Both the position numbers and the translations under genes were made by a program. Positions 44,043-53,267 of a DNA stretch of 64,000 nucleotides are shown here, piece by piece (the first letter of the stretch is position 1; each line of letters begins with the position of its first letter). Source of the stretch: Nitrosopumilus zosterae. GTDB taxonomy: Archaea; Thermoproteota; Nitrososphaeria; Nitrososphaerales; Nitrosopumilaceae. The stretch is taken from assembly GCF_025998175.1 (NCBI RefSeq), contig NZ_AP026695.1, forward strand, positions 1,556,581 to 1,620,580. Direction: 5' to 3'. The notes under the pieces are model-generated. The model did not search any database and was not told the origin of the DNA. It saw only the letters and a list, made by a program, of their open reading frames with translations.

Positions 44043-44231
44043 TTGAAAACAAATTTCCGAAAAAATGAAAGCACACCATCACAATCTGAAGATAGCAATG
44101 AGGATTCAGGAAAAAAAGATCTCACTCAGAAAGAATTTGAAGAATATATTGCTAAATCAGGTGCCAAAGGCTCATTCATGGTTTATAGATCGACTAAAAA
44201 AGATGAAGAATTAGGGTTAGATGAATTATAA
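44043..44231 (+). CDS. Small acidic hypothetical protein
   Basis: A 62-residue charged protein with a Ser/Glu/Asp-rich disordered N-terminal third and a short C-terminal folded-looking stretch (EFEEYIAKSGAKGSFMVYRS). TTG start directly 25 bases after a TATA-like box, suggesting a leaderless message. It lies 17 bases before the DUF115 gene on the same strand. No family recognised. Confidence 0.5.
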   Translation: MKTNFRKNESTPSQSEDSNEDSGKKDLTQKEFEEYIAKSGAKGSFMVYRSTKKDEELGLDEL

Positions 44232-44248
44232 TATCATTATAGGTAAAA

Positions 44249-45238
44249 ATGTCTAGAAATTTGTCTTCATCAAAGGAATTACAAAAAAGTATAGAAGATA
44301 TAATGAAGAAAAAACAATATGAAAATTTTAATGAGTGGGTTACAAATTTTGCATCAAATTTACCTGATATTTGGAATGAAAAATCCGCCAAAGAATTAAA
44401 TTCATTAGCAAATCAAAGTGAAAAACATTCTGCAATAGTTATTGGACGAGGACCGTCAATCAACAAACATGAACATCTAAAATTGCTTGCTGCAAGTGAC
44501 TATCAAGGTACAATAGTATGCTGTGACGGAAAATTAGCTGATGCACTAAATGCAGGAGTCACTCCAGATAAATTTCCAAAATATTTTGTTGCAACAATTG
44601 ATCCCTATCCCACCATCAAAAAACATTATGAACATGAAATTATCGATTCATATGGTTCTAAAATTAAAGGAATTTTTACGATCATTACAAATCCTAATGT
44701 AGTTGAACGTGCACGACAATCTGGGATACAAATACATTGGATTCATTCTCTTTTTGATTATAACGAAGGCATAAAATCATTCAATAATTTGTCTGCCCTA
44801 ATGATTAGAGCAAAAAATAATTTGCATGGTTTACCAGGAATTCAAACTGGAGGTAATGTTGGTACGGCATCTTGGTTTATCGCTTGGCAAATTCTAAAGT
44901 GTACTACAGTGGCATTAATTGGAATTAATCATGGTTGGGAGGAGGAAGATTCTTGGGAGACTATTATTTATCATAACAACAAAGATGAAATTTCTAAAGG
45001 GGTAGATAGAAACAGTCCTTCATTTAATAGATTATTTAAAAAAATCTACAATCCGGATTTTAATTGTAATTGTATTTTAGATCCTCTCTTCCAATTTTAT
45101 AGTGAGGCTTTAAAAGAATTTATTGCACGTTCTCCAGAATGGGTGACAACCATTAATGCAACTGAAGGAGGCTCTATTTTTGGTGAACGGATATTATCTA
45201 TGAAATTCAGTAATTTTCTAGAAAAGTATAATTCTTAA
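44249..45238 (+). CDS. DUF115 / MptE-like protein
   Basis: Protein of 329 residues with the DUF115 (6-hydroxymethylpterin diphosphokinase MptE-like) domain: SAIVIGRGPSINKHEHLKLL, TIVCCDGKLADALNAG, YFVATIDPYPT and GGNVGTASWFIAWQILKC are the family blocks. In Methanocaldococcus MptE makes a pterin diphosphate, but homologues in glycan clusters are linked to sugar transfer in flagellin and surface glycosylation. In this island the second role is more likely. ATG start with the small acidic gene just upstream. Confidence 0.78.
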   Translation: MSRNLSSSKELQKSIEDIMKKKQYENFNEWVTNFASNLPDIWNEKSAKELNSLANQSEKHSAIVIGRGPSINKHEHLKLLAASDYQGTIVCCDGKLADALNAGVTPDKFPKYFVATIDPYPTIKKHYEHEIIDSYGSKIKGIFTIITNPNVVERARQSGIQIHWIHSLFDYNEGIKSFNNLSALMIRAKNNLHGLPGIQTGGNVGTASWFIAWQILKCTTVALIGINHGWEEEDSWETIIYHNNKDEISKGVDRNSPSFNRLFKKIYNPDFNCNCILDPLFQFYSEALKEFIARSPEWVTTINATEGGSIFGERILSMKFSNFLEKYNS

Positions 45239-45296
45239 TGAAATATCTAATTGCAAACTACACTGATTTAAATATTGAATTGTCGTCTTTTTAATA

Positions 45297-46946
45297 TTGA
45301 AAGTCTTATTTGTGGTACCTGAAATTAGGCTAGATAGTTCACCTAATCATTTTCCATTCTGGGCAGGAATTTTAGCAGCAATTGTTGAACAAAAAGGTGG
45401 AGAAGTAGGAATTTTAGATCTTAATGCTCTGAGAGTTAAATATGGCGGTAATCAGGTTCCATCAAAAATTATTGCTGATGAGATTTCATCAGAAAAGTGG
45501 GATATTATAGGGATTGGAGGTTTAACCACAACCTATGCCAGAATTAAACAGCTTGCACCACTAATTAGAAAATTTGCCCCTGATTCGTTATTTGTTGGAG
45601 GCGGAGGTTGGAGTTCATACAATCCTACAGAGATTCTTGAACTGATTCATGAACTAGATGTAATTGTTATTGGAGAAGGAGAAGAGACATTTGGAGAACT
45701 TTATGATCAAGTCAAAAATGGTTCAAGAGATTTTGAAAATGTTAATGGATTGTGTATAAGAAATTCAATTTCAAAATATGAATTTACATCTCCTAGAGCT
45801 CTCATTTCAGATTTAAATACAATTCCTTTTCCGGCTTATGATTTGATGGAAACTGAGATTTATTTCAGATTTTCATCAATTCCGTTATCTGCAGATAGTT
45901 TTAATTCAAAAAGACGTGTCTCAACAGTTTGGGAAAGGGGTTGCCCTAGAGGATGTACATTCTGTTCGCATAATGGAATGTCTAGAATAGATTTACAAAA
46001 TATTTATGGTGAAGGAGATAGAAAACAAGGAGAAAAACTAGTAAGAATTTCTGATAAAGAGAACGATACCTTTCAATTACCAGCAAGATGGCCTTCACCA
46101 GAATATGCCGTAAATAATGTAAAATTGTTAAAAGAAAAATTTGATATTGATTTTGTTTCAATTTTGGATGAAAATATGACTAGTAATCTTAAATGGACAA
46201 AAGAATTTTGTGATTTGTATGTAAAAGAAGGATTGAATGAGACTGTAAAGTGGGGCACTTTAGGGGATGCTCCCAGTGTAGCTGTAAAACCTGAAATAAT
46301 TACAATTATGAGGGATTCAGGTTGTTCATACATTTCATTTGGATTTGAATCTGCATCAGACAAAGTATTAAATCAAGACATACAGAAAGGACAATTACGT
46401 ACACATTTACAAAAAACAGTGGAGACATTAAAAGCTGCAAAAATGACACCGATTACAACTTTTATGATTGGTAATATGCATGAAAATATCAATGATTTGA
46501 TGGAAACGGTAGATTTTTGGATTGAAAATGGAGCTGAAATTGATCCATTTATTTGTACACCATATGTAGGAAGTCCAATATTTTATGATAACAAAGACTA
46601 TTTGTTACAACAATACGATACCAAACTAAAACTTGTAGCAGAAGGACATGCTAAAGTTGATGATAAAACTTTACAAAAATGGAAATTATCAGCGTTAGAT
46701 AAATTTATGACCGAATGTGGAGATGCGACAAAATATACAGCTACAGTAAGCCAATACTTTACAATTCCAGAATTATTTGCATTAAAAGAATTTATGTATA
46801 AACACGATACAACAAGAATGTTACAAATGGCACATCAAAAATTTGATGAAACAGGATTAGAACAATGGAAACATGACGACAAATGGAATAAATATTGTGA
46901 AGTGTGCAAGGCCAAAGAGGAATTATCTCTAAAAATTTCTTCATAA
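45297..46946 (+). CDS. B12-binding-domain radical SAM protein
   Basis: Protein of 549 residues. The N-terminal cobalamin-binding-like domain (about 1-150; IIGIGGLTTTYARIKQLAPL, FVGGGGWSS) precedes the radical SAM core with RGCPRGCTFC (CX3CX2C, about residue 217), and the SFGFESASDKVL block follows. The C-terminal region has a WNKYCEVCKAKEE Cys pair. TTG start. Such enzymes perform methylations, ring contractions or C-C bond formation; here the target is probably a glycan, lipid or phosphonate precursor of the island, which is not proven. Confidence 0.8.
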   Translation: MKVLFVVPEIRLDSSPNHFPFWAGILAAIVEQKGGEVGILDLNALRVKYGGNQVPSKIIADEISSEKWDIIGIGGLTTTYARIKQLAPLIRKFAPDSLFVGGGGWSSYNPTEILELIHELDVIVIGEGEETFGELYDQVKNGSRDFENVNGLCIRNSISKYEFTSPRALISDLNTIPFPAYDLMETEIYFRFSSIPLSADSFNSKRRVSTVWERGCPRGCTFCSHNGMSRIDLQNIYGEGDRKQGEKLVRISDKENDTFQLPARWPSPEYAVNNVKLLKEKFDIDFVSILDENMTSNLKWTKEFCDLYVKEGLNETVKWGTLGDAPSVAVKPEIITIMRDSGCSYISFGFESASDKVLNQDIQKGQLRTHLQKTVETLKAAKMTPITTFMIGNMHENINDLMETVDFWIENGAEIDPFICTPYVGSPIFYDNKDYLLQQYDTKLKLVAEGHAKVDDKTLQKWKLSALDKFMTECGDATKYTATVSQYFTIPELFALKEFMYKHDTTRMLQMAHQKFDETGLEQWKHDDKWNKYCEVCKAKEELSLKISS

Positions 46947-46947
46947 A

Positions 46948-47892
46948 TTAAGGAAATATTTTTTGAGAGTTAATTGTTTGTAACATTTTTACTATATCAT
47001 AATTTGAAACAATTTTGGGATTGTAATCAAGATGTTTTCTATCAAACTGTATAAGGTTTGCAGCTTCACTCAAATTTTGAGTTAATTGAATTGGTTCAAA
47101 ATCCAATTTAAAAACCAAATCTTTAAACCGTTTATAAAATTGAGAGTTATTGAATTGGTGAGCAATAGTAGTGGTAAATGCTAATGCATGACCATGTGAA
47201 TAACCTTCATTTGAAAAAACGTATGATAGTGCATGACCCAATGTTGTTGATGAATTTCCAAATCCTAAACCTGAAAGCATGGAACCATATGCTAAATTTG
47301 ATAAGTTATTGCTAAGTATTGCATTTTCTAAAATATTAAATGCTTTTAAACACAAAAATTTTGTGAATGTATTTGCAAGTTTACTGTCATATGCTTCTGA
47401 ACATTGTGCACATGCATCTATTGCAGAATTTTTGATTACTTTGTCTGATGCAGAATTTAAAAAGAAAGGATCTACAATTGCAACATCAGCTAATAATTCA
47501 TCAGCATGAAAACTTATTTTTTTACCATCTATTTTTAAAACTGAAATTCTTGTTACTTCACTTCCACTTCCAAAAGTAGTAGGAATTAAAATTTTAGGTT
47601 TTTTTAATTTAAATGCAACATATTTTGCCACATCTAAAGAGCTGCCTCCCCCAATTCCTATTATTGAAGAATAATTATGAGTAAATTTTGAGAGAATTTT
47701 AGTTACTGTGTTCATTGAAGGGTTTGATTCAACCGAATCAAAAACTTCATAATTTTTGATTTTTAAATAATCAATCCATCCACGTGATATTGCTCCTGAT
47801 GAGGTTATAACTAACGTGTTTTCTGGATAAGAAAATTGACAGCAGGAATTTTTTCCAAAAATAATTTTTTTAGGTTGACGTATAGTATACAA
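46948..47892 (-). CDS. Iron-type alcohol dehydrogenase, probable phosphonoacetaldehyde reductase
   Basis: Fe-ADH family protein of 314 residues, somewhat shorter than the usual 380. NAD-binding block SSIIGIGGGSSLDVAKYVAF, IPTTFGSGSEVTRI, and metal-site candidates Asp in NSAIDACAQCSEAYDS, His in LGHALSYVF and EGYSHGHALAF. It lies divergently beside PEP mutase and phosphonopyruvate decarboxylase, so it probably reduces phosphonoacetaldehyde to 2-hydroxyethylphosphonate, the substrate of MpnS. Function inferred from context and the N. maritimus precedent. Confidence 0.85.
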   Translation of the reverse strand: MYTIRQPKKIIFGKNSCCQFSYPENTLVITSSGAISRGWIDYLKIKNYEVFDSVESNPSMNTVTKILSKFTHNYSSIIGIGGGSSLDVAKYVAFKLKKPKILIPTTFGSGSEVTRISVLKIDGKKISFHADELLADVAIVDPFFLNSASDKVIKNSAIDACAQCSEAYDSKLANTFTKFLCLKAFNILENAILSNNLSNLAYGSMLSGLGFGNSSTTLGHALSYVFSNEGYSHGHALAFTTTIAHQFNNSQFYKRFKDLVFKLDFEPIQLTQNLSEAANLIQFDRKHLDYNPKIVSNYDIVKMLQTINSQKIFP

Positions 47893-47917
47893 TTAACGAT
47901 ACATATTTTCGAATATG

Positions 47918-47927
47918 CTTTATAAGT
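47918..47927 (+). promoter_or_regulatory. TATA box for the PEP mutase operon
   Basis: The sequence ctttataagt lies 27-36 bases before the ATG at 47954, the spacing for an archaeal TATA box and a leaderless message. This supports the ATG over the in-frame TTG at 47942 as the start of the PEP mutase gene. Confidence 0.4.
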
Positions 47928-47953
47928 AAAACAATCGAGACTTGATAATATCT

Positions 47954-48850
47954 ATGACAAATTGTAAAATTTTGAAAAGAATGGTTCAATCAAAACCGAT
48001 TGTTAAGATTGGGGGGGCATTTGATGCATTATCTGCAAAATTAGTTGAAACCTCGGGATTCGATGCAATTTGGGCAGGAAGTTTTGCAATTTCAGCAACT
48101 CATGCTCTTCCAGATGCAAGTATTCTAACAATGACAGATTTTTTGAGATCTGCTGAAAATATGGTTGATGCATGTAATATTCCCGTTATTGCTGATTGTG
48201 ATACAGGTTTTGGGGGTCCACCAAATGTAAGTCATGCAGTAAAAAAATATGAAAAAGCCGGTATTGCGGGAATTAGCATAGAAGATAAAATTTTTCCAAA
48301 ACAAAACAGTCTTTTAAAAAATTCAAGACATGAATTGTTACCAGAAAAAGATTTTGTTGCAAAAATTATTGCAGCAAGAGAATCAAAAAAAGAGGATGAT
48401 TTTATGATAATTGCCAGAACTGAAGCATTAATAGCTGAAAAAGGGATGGATGAAGCTCTGAAAAGGGCAAATGCATATGAAAACGCTGGAGCAGATGCAA
48501 TATTAATTCATTCAAAAGAAAATACACCAGAAGAGATTTTTGAATTTTCTAAAAAATGGAATAGTGAAATTCCATTAGTTGTAGTTCCTACGTCATATCC
48601 ATCTGTAAAACTAGAGGAATTGATTACTCATAAAATAAAAATGGTAATATATGCAAACCAATCATTACGTGCAGCACATAACGTAATGTCAAAAGTATTA
48701 AAAGATATTATTCAGAAAGAAAGTATAGATAAAATAAACATCGAATTATCAAGTATGGAAGAGATTTTTAAACTTCAAGAAATGTATAAGATAAATGATC
48801 AAGAAAAAATTATTGAAAGTAATTTAAAAAAAATGGGTTATATTAATTGA
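47954..48850 (+). CDS. ppm: Phosphoenolpyruvate phosphomutase
   Basis: PEP mutase of about 298 residues, which isomerises PEP to phosphonopyruvate and commits carbon to phosphonates. The diagnostic block EDKIFPKQNSLL (about residues 110-121) separates true mutases from isocitrate-lyase relatives. Metal and substrate residues are in PVIADCDTGFGG and FMIIARTEAL. It overlaps the next gene by four bases, giving a three-gene phosphonate operon plus nucleotidyltransferase. ATG chosen on promoter spacing. Confidence 0.95.
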   Translation: MTNCKILKRMVQSKPIVKIGGAFDALSAKLVETSGFDAIWAGSFAISATHALPDASILTMTDFLRSAENMVDACNIPVIADCDTGFGGPPNVSHAVKKYEKAGIAGISIEDKIFPKQNSLLKNSRHELLPEKDFVAKIIAARESKKEDDFMIIARTEALIAEKGMDEALKRANAYENAGADAILIHSKENTPEEIFEFSKKWNSEIPLVVVPTSYPSVKLEELITHKIKMVIYANQSLRAAHNVMSKVLKDIIQKESIDKINIELSSMEEIFKLQEMYKINDQEKIIESNLKKMGYIN

Positions 48851-49335
48851 AAGAAAAAACACAGAGAGATATTTTTAAAATATTAATGAAGAAAGGTATT
48901 GAAAATTTTATTGGTGTTCCAGATTCAACAATAAAATATTTTATTGATGAAGGGTTAAAGGAAAAAAAGATTTTGATTACAACGAGAGAAGAAGAGGCAA
49001 TAGGTATTGCATCAGGAATGAGTCTAGCTGAAAGTGCATCGTTAGTATTTATGCAAAATGCAGGTTTTGCAAATTCACTTAGTACAATTACTTCACTTAT
49101 TCAACTTTATGAAATTCCAATGATATTATTAATTGGCTGGAGAGGATTTTTGAAAAATGATGCTCCAGAACATGAAAAAATTGGAAGAATACAACAAAAG
49201 TTGATCAAAACGATGGAAATAGAATCAAAGATAATTGATGATAAAAATTATAGAGATGTTTGTGATTGGGCCATAATAAAACTGAAAAAAGGAGAATTGG
49301 TGGGTTTAATAATTAAGAGGGATTTTCTTGATTAG
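48847..49335 (+). CDS. Phosphonopyruvate decarboxylase, N-terminal (PYR) subunit
   Basis: Protein of 162 residues matching the N-terminal half of thiamine-diphosphate decarboxylases: NFIGVPDSTIKYFIDEGLKE, ITTREEEAIGIASGMSLAES (catalytic Glu of the ThDP site) and the FMQNAGFANSLSTITSLIQL block. Alone it cannot bind the ThDP diphosphate; the C-terminal half is the next gene, which starts eight bases before this one ends. Together they decarboxylate phosphonopyruvate to phosphonoacetaldehyde. TTG start, four-base overlap with ppm. Confidence 0.9.
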   Translation: MKEKTQRDIFKILMKKGIENFIGVPDSTIKYFIDEGLKEKKILITTREEEAIGIASGMSLAESASLVFMQNAGFANSLSTITSLIQLYEIPMILLIGWRGFLKNDAPEHEKIGRIQQKLIKTMEIESKIIDDKNYRDVCDWAIIKLKKGELVGLIIKRDFLD

Positions 49336-49879
49336 AAAAGAAGCTGTACGACTTATTGCTAAAGAAATTGGTGATCAACCAATAATTTCATCAAATGGTT
49401 TTATGAGTAGGGATGTATTTGAGACAAATGAAAAAGAGAATAATTTTTACATGATTGGTTCAATGGGTTTAGCTTCGTCAATAGGATTGGGAATTGCATT
49501 AAAAAAACCCAAGCAAAAAATTCATGTTTTCGATGGAGATGGAAATATTTTAATGAATTTAGGTTCTTTAGTGACAATAGGATCATTAAAACCAAAAAAT
49601 TTAGTTCATTTTATTTTTGATAATAAATCACATGAATCTACTGGAGGTCAGCCAACTAGTTCTGATAAAATAGAATTAAAAAAAATTGCCCAGGCTGCAA
49701 AATTTAAAACATTTGAAATTATTAATAAAAAACAAATAAAAAAAATAATGTCTAAAGTTAAGAAAGAATCAGGACCAATATTTGTCATTGTTAGAATTGA
49801 CAAAGGAGGAGAAAAAAGTATCAGAGTAGGTATTGCACCTCCAAACATTAAAAATAGATTTATGAAGTCATTAAAATAA
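49328..49879 (+). CDS. Phosphonopyruvate decarboxylase, C-terminal (PP) subunit
   Basis: Protein of 183 residues matching the ThDP-diphosphate-binding half of the decarboxylase: GSMGLASSIGLGIALKKPKQ, the HVFDGDGNILMNLGSLVTIG block with the GDG metal motif, and FDNKSHESTGGQPTSS. It overlaps the PYR-half gene by eight bases. Most bacterial enzymes of this type are one chain of about 380 residues, so this is a split form. TTG start. Confidence 0.92.
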   Translation: MIRKEAVRLIAKEIGDQPIISSNGFMSRDVFETNEKENNFYMIGSMGLASSIGLGIALKKPKQKIHVFDGDGNILMNLGSLVTIGSLKPKNLVHFIFDNKSHESTGGQPTSSDKIELKKIAQAAKFKTFEIINKKQIKKIMSKVKKESGPIFVIVRIDKGGEKSIRVGIAPPNIKNRFMKSLK

Positions 49880-49881
49880 AA

Positions 49882-50631
49882 ATGAATGCAATTATAATAG
49901 CTGCAGGTTCGGGTAAGAGAATAAGTAATGAGGTAAAAGATATTCCAAAATCAATGGTAAAAGTTAATGAAAAATCAATTATAGAACATCAAATATCAGT
50001 GCTGAAACAAGCAGAAATTGATGAAATTTATGTGATTACTGGTCCTCATAGTGAAAAATTTGATTTAAATCATGTAAAGTACATTAAAGATCAGAACTAT
50101 ACCGAACATGATATTTTAGGAAGTTTAATGGAAGCAAAGAATTTCTTAAAAAATGATATACTGGTGTTATATTCAGATATAATTTTTGATTTACCAATTA
50201 TTCAACAAATGTTAGATTCAAAAGATGATATTTCAATTGCAATTGATATGAATTGGGAAAAAATGTATGAAGGAAGAACATTACATCCTAAATCAGAAGC
50301 AGAAAATGTAGAACTTAATTATGCAAAAAAAATTATCAAAATTCAAAAAAACATACAAAATAATAATAATTGCATAGGTGAATTTTTAGGAATTGTTAAA
50401 TTTTCGCCAACTGGATCAAAACTTTTTGTAAAAAAATATGAAGAATTAGCCAAAACACATATTGGAAACTTTCAGCAAGCAGATTCCATTTCAAAGGCAT
50501 ATCTAACAGATATGATTCAAGAATTAATTGACTCAAATATTCACGTGGAACCAATATTCATTTCTGGAAAATGGTGTGAAATAGATACCATACAAGATCT
50601 AAGAAATGCTGAAAAAATTTTTAAAAATTAA
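49882..50631 (+). CDS. Nucleotidyltransferase (CTP:phosphocholine type)
   Basis: NTP-transferase of 249 residues: IIIAAGSGKRISNEVKDIPKSMVKV at the N-terminus (nucleotide-binding G-x-G-x-R and Lys), VLYSDIIFD (metal Asp) and WCEIDTIQDLRNAEKIF. It resembles LicC-type phosphocholine cytidylyltransferases, and cytidylyltransferases of this type are known to activate 2-aminoethylphosphonate for transfer to glycans. Two bases after the decarboxylase gene, it probably activates the phosphonate as a CMP derivative; whether the substrate is HEP or MPn is not visible. It overlaps the convergent sulfatase-family gene by four bases. Confidence 0.85.
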   Translation: MNAIIIAAGSGKRISNEVKDIPKSMVKVNEKSIIEHQISVLKQAEIDEIYVITGPHSEKFDLNHVKYIKDQNYTEHDILGSLMEAKNFLKNDILVLYSDIIFDLPIIQQMLDSKDDISIAIDMNWEKMYEGRTLHPKSEAENVELNYAKKIIKIQKNIQNNNNCIGEFLGIVKFSPTGSKLFVKKYEELAKTHIGNFQQADSISKAYLTDMIQELIDSNIHVEPIFISGKWCEIDTIQDLRNAEKIFKN

Positions 50632-51752
50632 TCTTTTGTTTTAATTATTTTTTCTAATTCATTCCAAAGAATTTCTTCAATATCATTTTCCTCTCCAATC
50701 AAATTATTGTTTTCGTCAGGATCATGTTCAAGATCATAGAGTTCCTTTGTTCCATCAAATTCATTAAAAATTAACTTCCACTTTGAATTTCGGATAGATT
50801 TTACGTTTGGCTCTTTAGGAGGAGCTTTTTCATGCAATGGATTGCCTGTTTCTGAAAAAGCATAAAGTTCAGGATATGAGGCTCCATTAATCAATGGAAG
50901 AAGAGAAACTCCATCTAATTTACTATACTGATCATCCAAAGGAATTTCTAAATAATCTAAAATTGTGGGCATAAAATCAATTGTTCGTATTTGTTGATTG
51001 ATTTCTTTAGAATTATAATTAGGAATTAAAAAATAAGTAAATGTTTTCAACGTATAATCATAACAAAATGCACCATATGCTCTCTCACCGACTTTTTCAC
51101 CAATACTAATTCCATGATCTGACATTACCAAAATAATGGAATTGTGATCAAGATCTAGTAGAAAAATTTTTTCTAGAATTTCATTTAGGTATATTTGAGC
51201 ATCATTAAATAAAGAATCATATCGAAAATTATTTTTTTCTTTATTCAAAAAAAAGTCCTCACTGAAATTATCATATATTTTTAAAACTTCATTCATTATC
51301 CCAGTATGGATTTTACTATAATGTAAATAAAGAAAAAAATTCTCACAATTAGAATTAGAGGTTATCTCATCTAGCAAATTCTTATGTCGTTCAATTAAAT
51401 TGTCATTTAACTCATCGTGTATCACATAGTTATCAAAACCTTGTTTTGGAACAACTAATTGGTTAATTACGTCTGCATGAGTATAGTATTTTTCATCTTT
51501 CAGATATTCTGTCAATGTTTTAAATTTATTTTTTTTAAATTTGTAAGTTGACCAATAGCTGTTAGTACCAGTTCTTGAACCATAACTTCCACTAAAAACT
51601 GCATGCATTGCAGCTATTGTATGAGGTCCATAAGTGATTGAATTTTTGAAAAAAATTGATTTTGATTGTAAGTTTTGAAAAACAGTAGAATTTTGTGCTT
51701 TATCCAGTCTTCCACCATCAATCATTATTATGATAACATTTTTTCGATTCAT
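50628..51752 (-). CDS. Alkaline-phosphatase-superfamily 'sulfatase' with Thr nucleophile
   Basis: Sulfatase-fold protein of 374 residues. The metal-site Asp is in IIIMIDGGRLDK, and the later metal block is VMSDHGISIGEK. At the formylglycine position the motif reads THTIAAMHAVFSG-like (GPHTIAAMHAVFSG), with Thr where sulfatases have Cys or Ser, so it is unlikely to be a classical sulfatase. Thr nucleophiles are usual in phosphoglycerol and phosphoethanolamine transferases. It lies between the nucleotidyltransferase and MpnS genes and could transfer or remove the phosphonate on a glycan. No membrane anchor or signal peptide seen. Confidence 0.82.
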   Translation of the reverse strand: MNRKNVIIIMIDGGRLDKAQNSTVFQNLQSKSIFFKNSITYGPHTIAAMHAVFSGSYGSRTGTNSYWSTYKFKKNKFKTLTEYLKDEKYYTHADVINQLVVPKQGFDNYVIHDELNDNLIERHKNLLDEITSNSNCENFFLYLHYSKIHTGIMNEVLKIYDNFSEDFFLNKEKNNFRYDSLFNDAQIYLNEILEKIFLLDLDHNSIILVMSDHGISIGEKVGERAYGAFCYDYTLKTFTYFLIPNYNSKEINQQIRTIDFMPTILDYLEIPLDDQYSKLDGVSLLPLINGASYPELYAFSETGNPLHEKAPPKEPNVKSIRNSKWKLIFNEFDGTKELYDLEHDPDENNNLIGEENDIEEILWNELEKIIKTKD

Positions 51753-51769
51753 GATTAAAAAAGTGATAA

Positions 51770-53140
51770 TTAGTTTTTGCCTTGTGGATCAAACCATTGC
51801 ATTGTTTCTGAAATTGCTCTTTGTGCATTTTTTTTTCCAACAATAGACAATTCTCTTTGAGAATCTCCTGCTATTTTACCTCCGATCCTTAAAATCAATA
51901 ATTTTCCATTACCCCTAAAATTATGACTAATGAATGGTTTTCCATAGATAGAATCACCTGGATTGATTCTTTCAGAATAATTTTTTTCGCCATATTTCCA
52001 GTTTACAGTGATAGTTGTATCTCCAACATTGTACACATATTGATGTAGACCAGATTGTAAATCATATTCAGAATTTTCAGAATTTCTTATAATAACTTCA
52101 AATGCTTTAGAAAAAGGTAATGCAGATGTACCTGCCAATTCAATAAATTCGTATGCTTTTGAATTTTCAGGGTAGAGCCATTTCCTACATTTATCATGAT
52201 ACTTCACAATTACTTTGTTTTCAGTCTTATCATTAGGAAGTAAATCTCGAATATTGATAGTTAGTGCATTAGCAATTTTTTGAAGATCAGACATCTGAGG
52301 AAATTCTAGTTTATTTTCAAAATTTTTTATCTTATCAACATCTAAGCCAGTTCGTTTAGATAATTCTTCAATGGAAATATTAGAAATTTCCCTATGAAAT
52401 TTGAGTAATGAGCTACTTGCTGATTCTTTTGTAGAGAAATCAAGTGCAAATTTTGAACCTAATTCAACTGATAATCCAGACAACTCTTGTTGAACATCAC
52501 CAGTAAGTTTTCCACCATAAGTTAGAGCAAGAATCAAACCATTTTCTTTACATCCTTTTCGTGAAGTAAATGTATGAGGCGTAAAAGGAGTAATATACAT
52601 AGAATCACCAGTGTTCATTATCGCAACTTTTTTGTTTCCAGATTCATCTTTATAGTAAAAATTCACATCACCAATAAAGTAAGTAAATTGATGCATAAAA
52701 TGGCCATTATTCCATTGAACATCAAGATTAGTAGGTTCATTATCATCAACATAACATAATTCAAGTATCCATTCCGGTCTAAATGGTGCTACAGTACTCA
52801 TAGCAGTATCTCGGTATTCATAGTATGGTCTTCCAGCTCTGTTCATAATTCGACTAGATTTTTGAGATTCATCAGCACGCATGATTTTAATTCCCAATGG
52901 GCAATCATCTTGAACAATGTAAAAATCCCTAGCATTAATTGGCCAAATTTCTATTGCTTTATTGATTAATTCTGGAGTAAGTGGTTTTGTTCCTTCTATT
53001 ATTGCTTGAATTTCTTCTAGCGTAACATTCAATTCATTTGCAGCATCTTCAGGTCTTCTTTTAATATCATTTAAAATTCCAAGGAAATTTTTTCCTGATT
53101 TAATTTGATGTAAATTAATAATACTTTCTTCTTTCTGCAT
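51770..53140 (-). CDS. mpnS: Methylphosphonate synthase
   Basis: MpnS of 456 residues cleaves 2-hydroxyethylphosphonate with O2 to methylphosphonate and CO2. Two cupin lobes flank a central helix-turn-helix (about 240-300). The iron ligands in lobe 1 appear as His147 and Gln151 in NNGHFMHQFTYF and His189 in TPFTPHTF, giving the 2-His-1-Gln set; this matches N. maritimus MpnS (His148, Gln152, His190 as I recall) with an offset of one. Gln rather than Glu separates MpnS from hydroxyethylphosphonate dioxygenase. Substrate is supplied by the divergent ppm operon and Fe-ADH. Confidence 0.95.
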   Translation of the reverse strand: MQKEESIINLHQIKSGKNFLGILNDIKRRPEDAANELNVTLEEIQAIIEGTKPLTPELINKAIEIWPINARDFYIVQDDCPLGIKIMRADESQKSSRIMNRAGRPYYEYRDTAMSTVAPFRPEWILELCYVDDNEPTNLDVQWNNGHFMHQFTYFIGDVNFYYKDESGNKKVAIMNTGDSMYITPFTPHTFTSRKGCKENGLILALTYGGKLTGDVQQELSGLSVELGSKFALDFSTKESASSSLLKFHREISNISIEELSKRTGLDVDKIKNFENKLEFPQMSDLQKIANALTINIRDLLPNDKTENKVIVKYHDKCRKWLYPENSKAYEFIELAGTSALPFSKAFEVIIRNSENSEYDLQSGLHQYVYNVGDTTITVNWKYGEKNYSERINPGDSIYGKPFISHNFRGNGKLLILRIGGKIAGDSQRELSIVGKKNAQRAISETMQWFDPQGKN

Positions 53141-53267
53141 AAAATTTACTACTAATTCTGATAAATAGTCTTTTCGTATTTTTTGAGTTAATTTACAAAT
53201 TTTTACTTAATTATCCAGAATTAAATGATTAATCAAAGTAATAAACAAGATAATAAAAGACGAGTCA

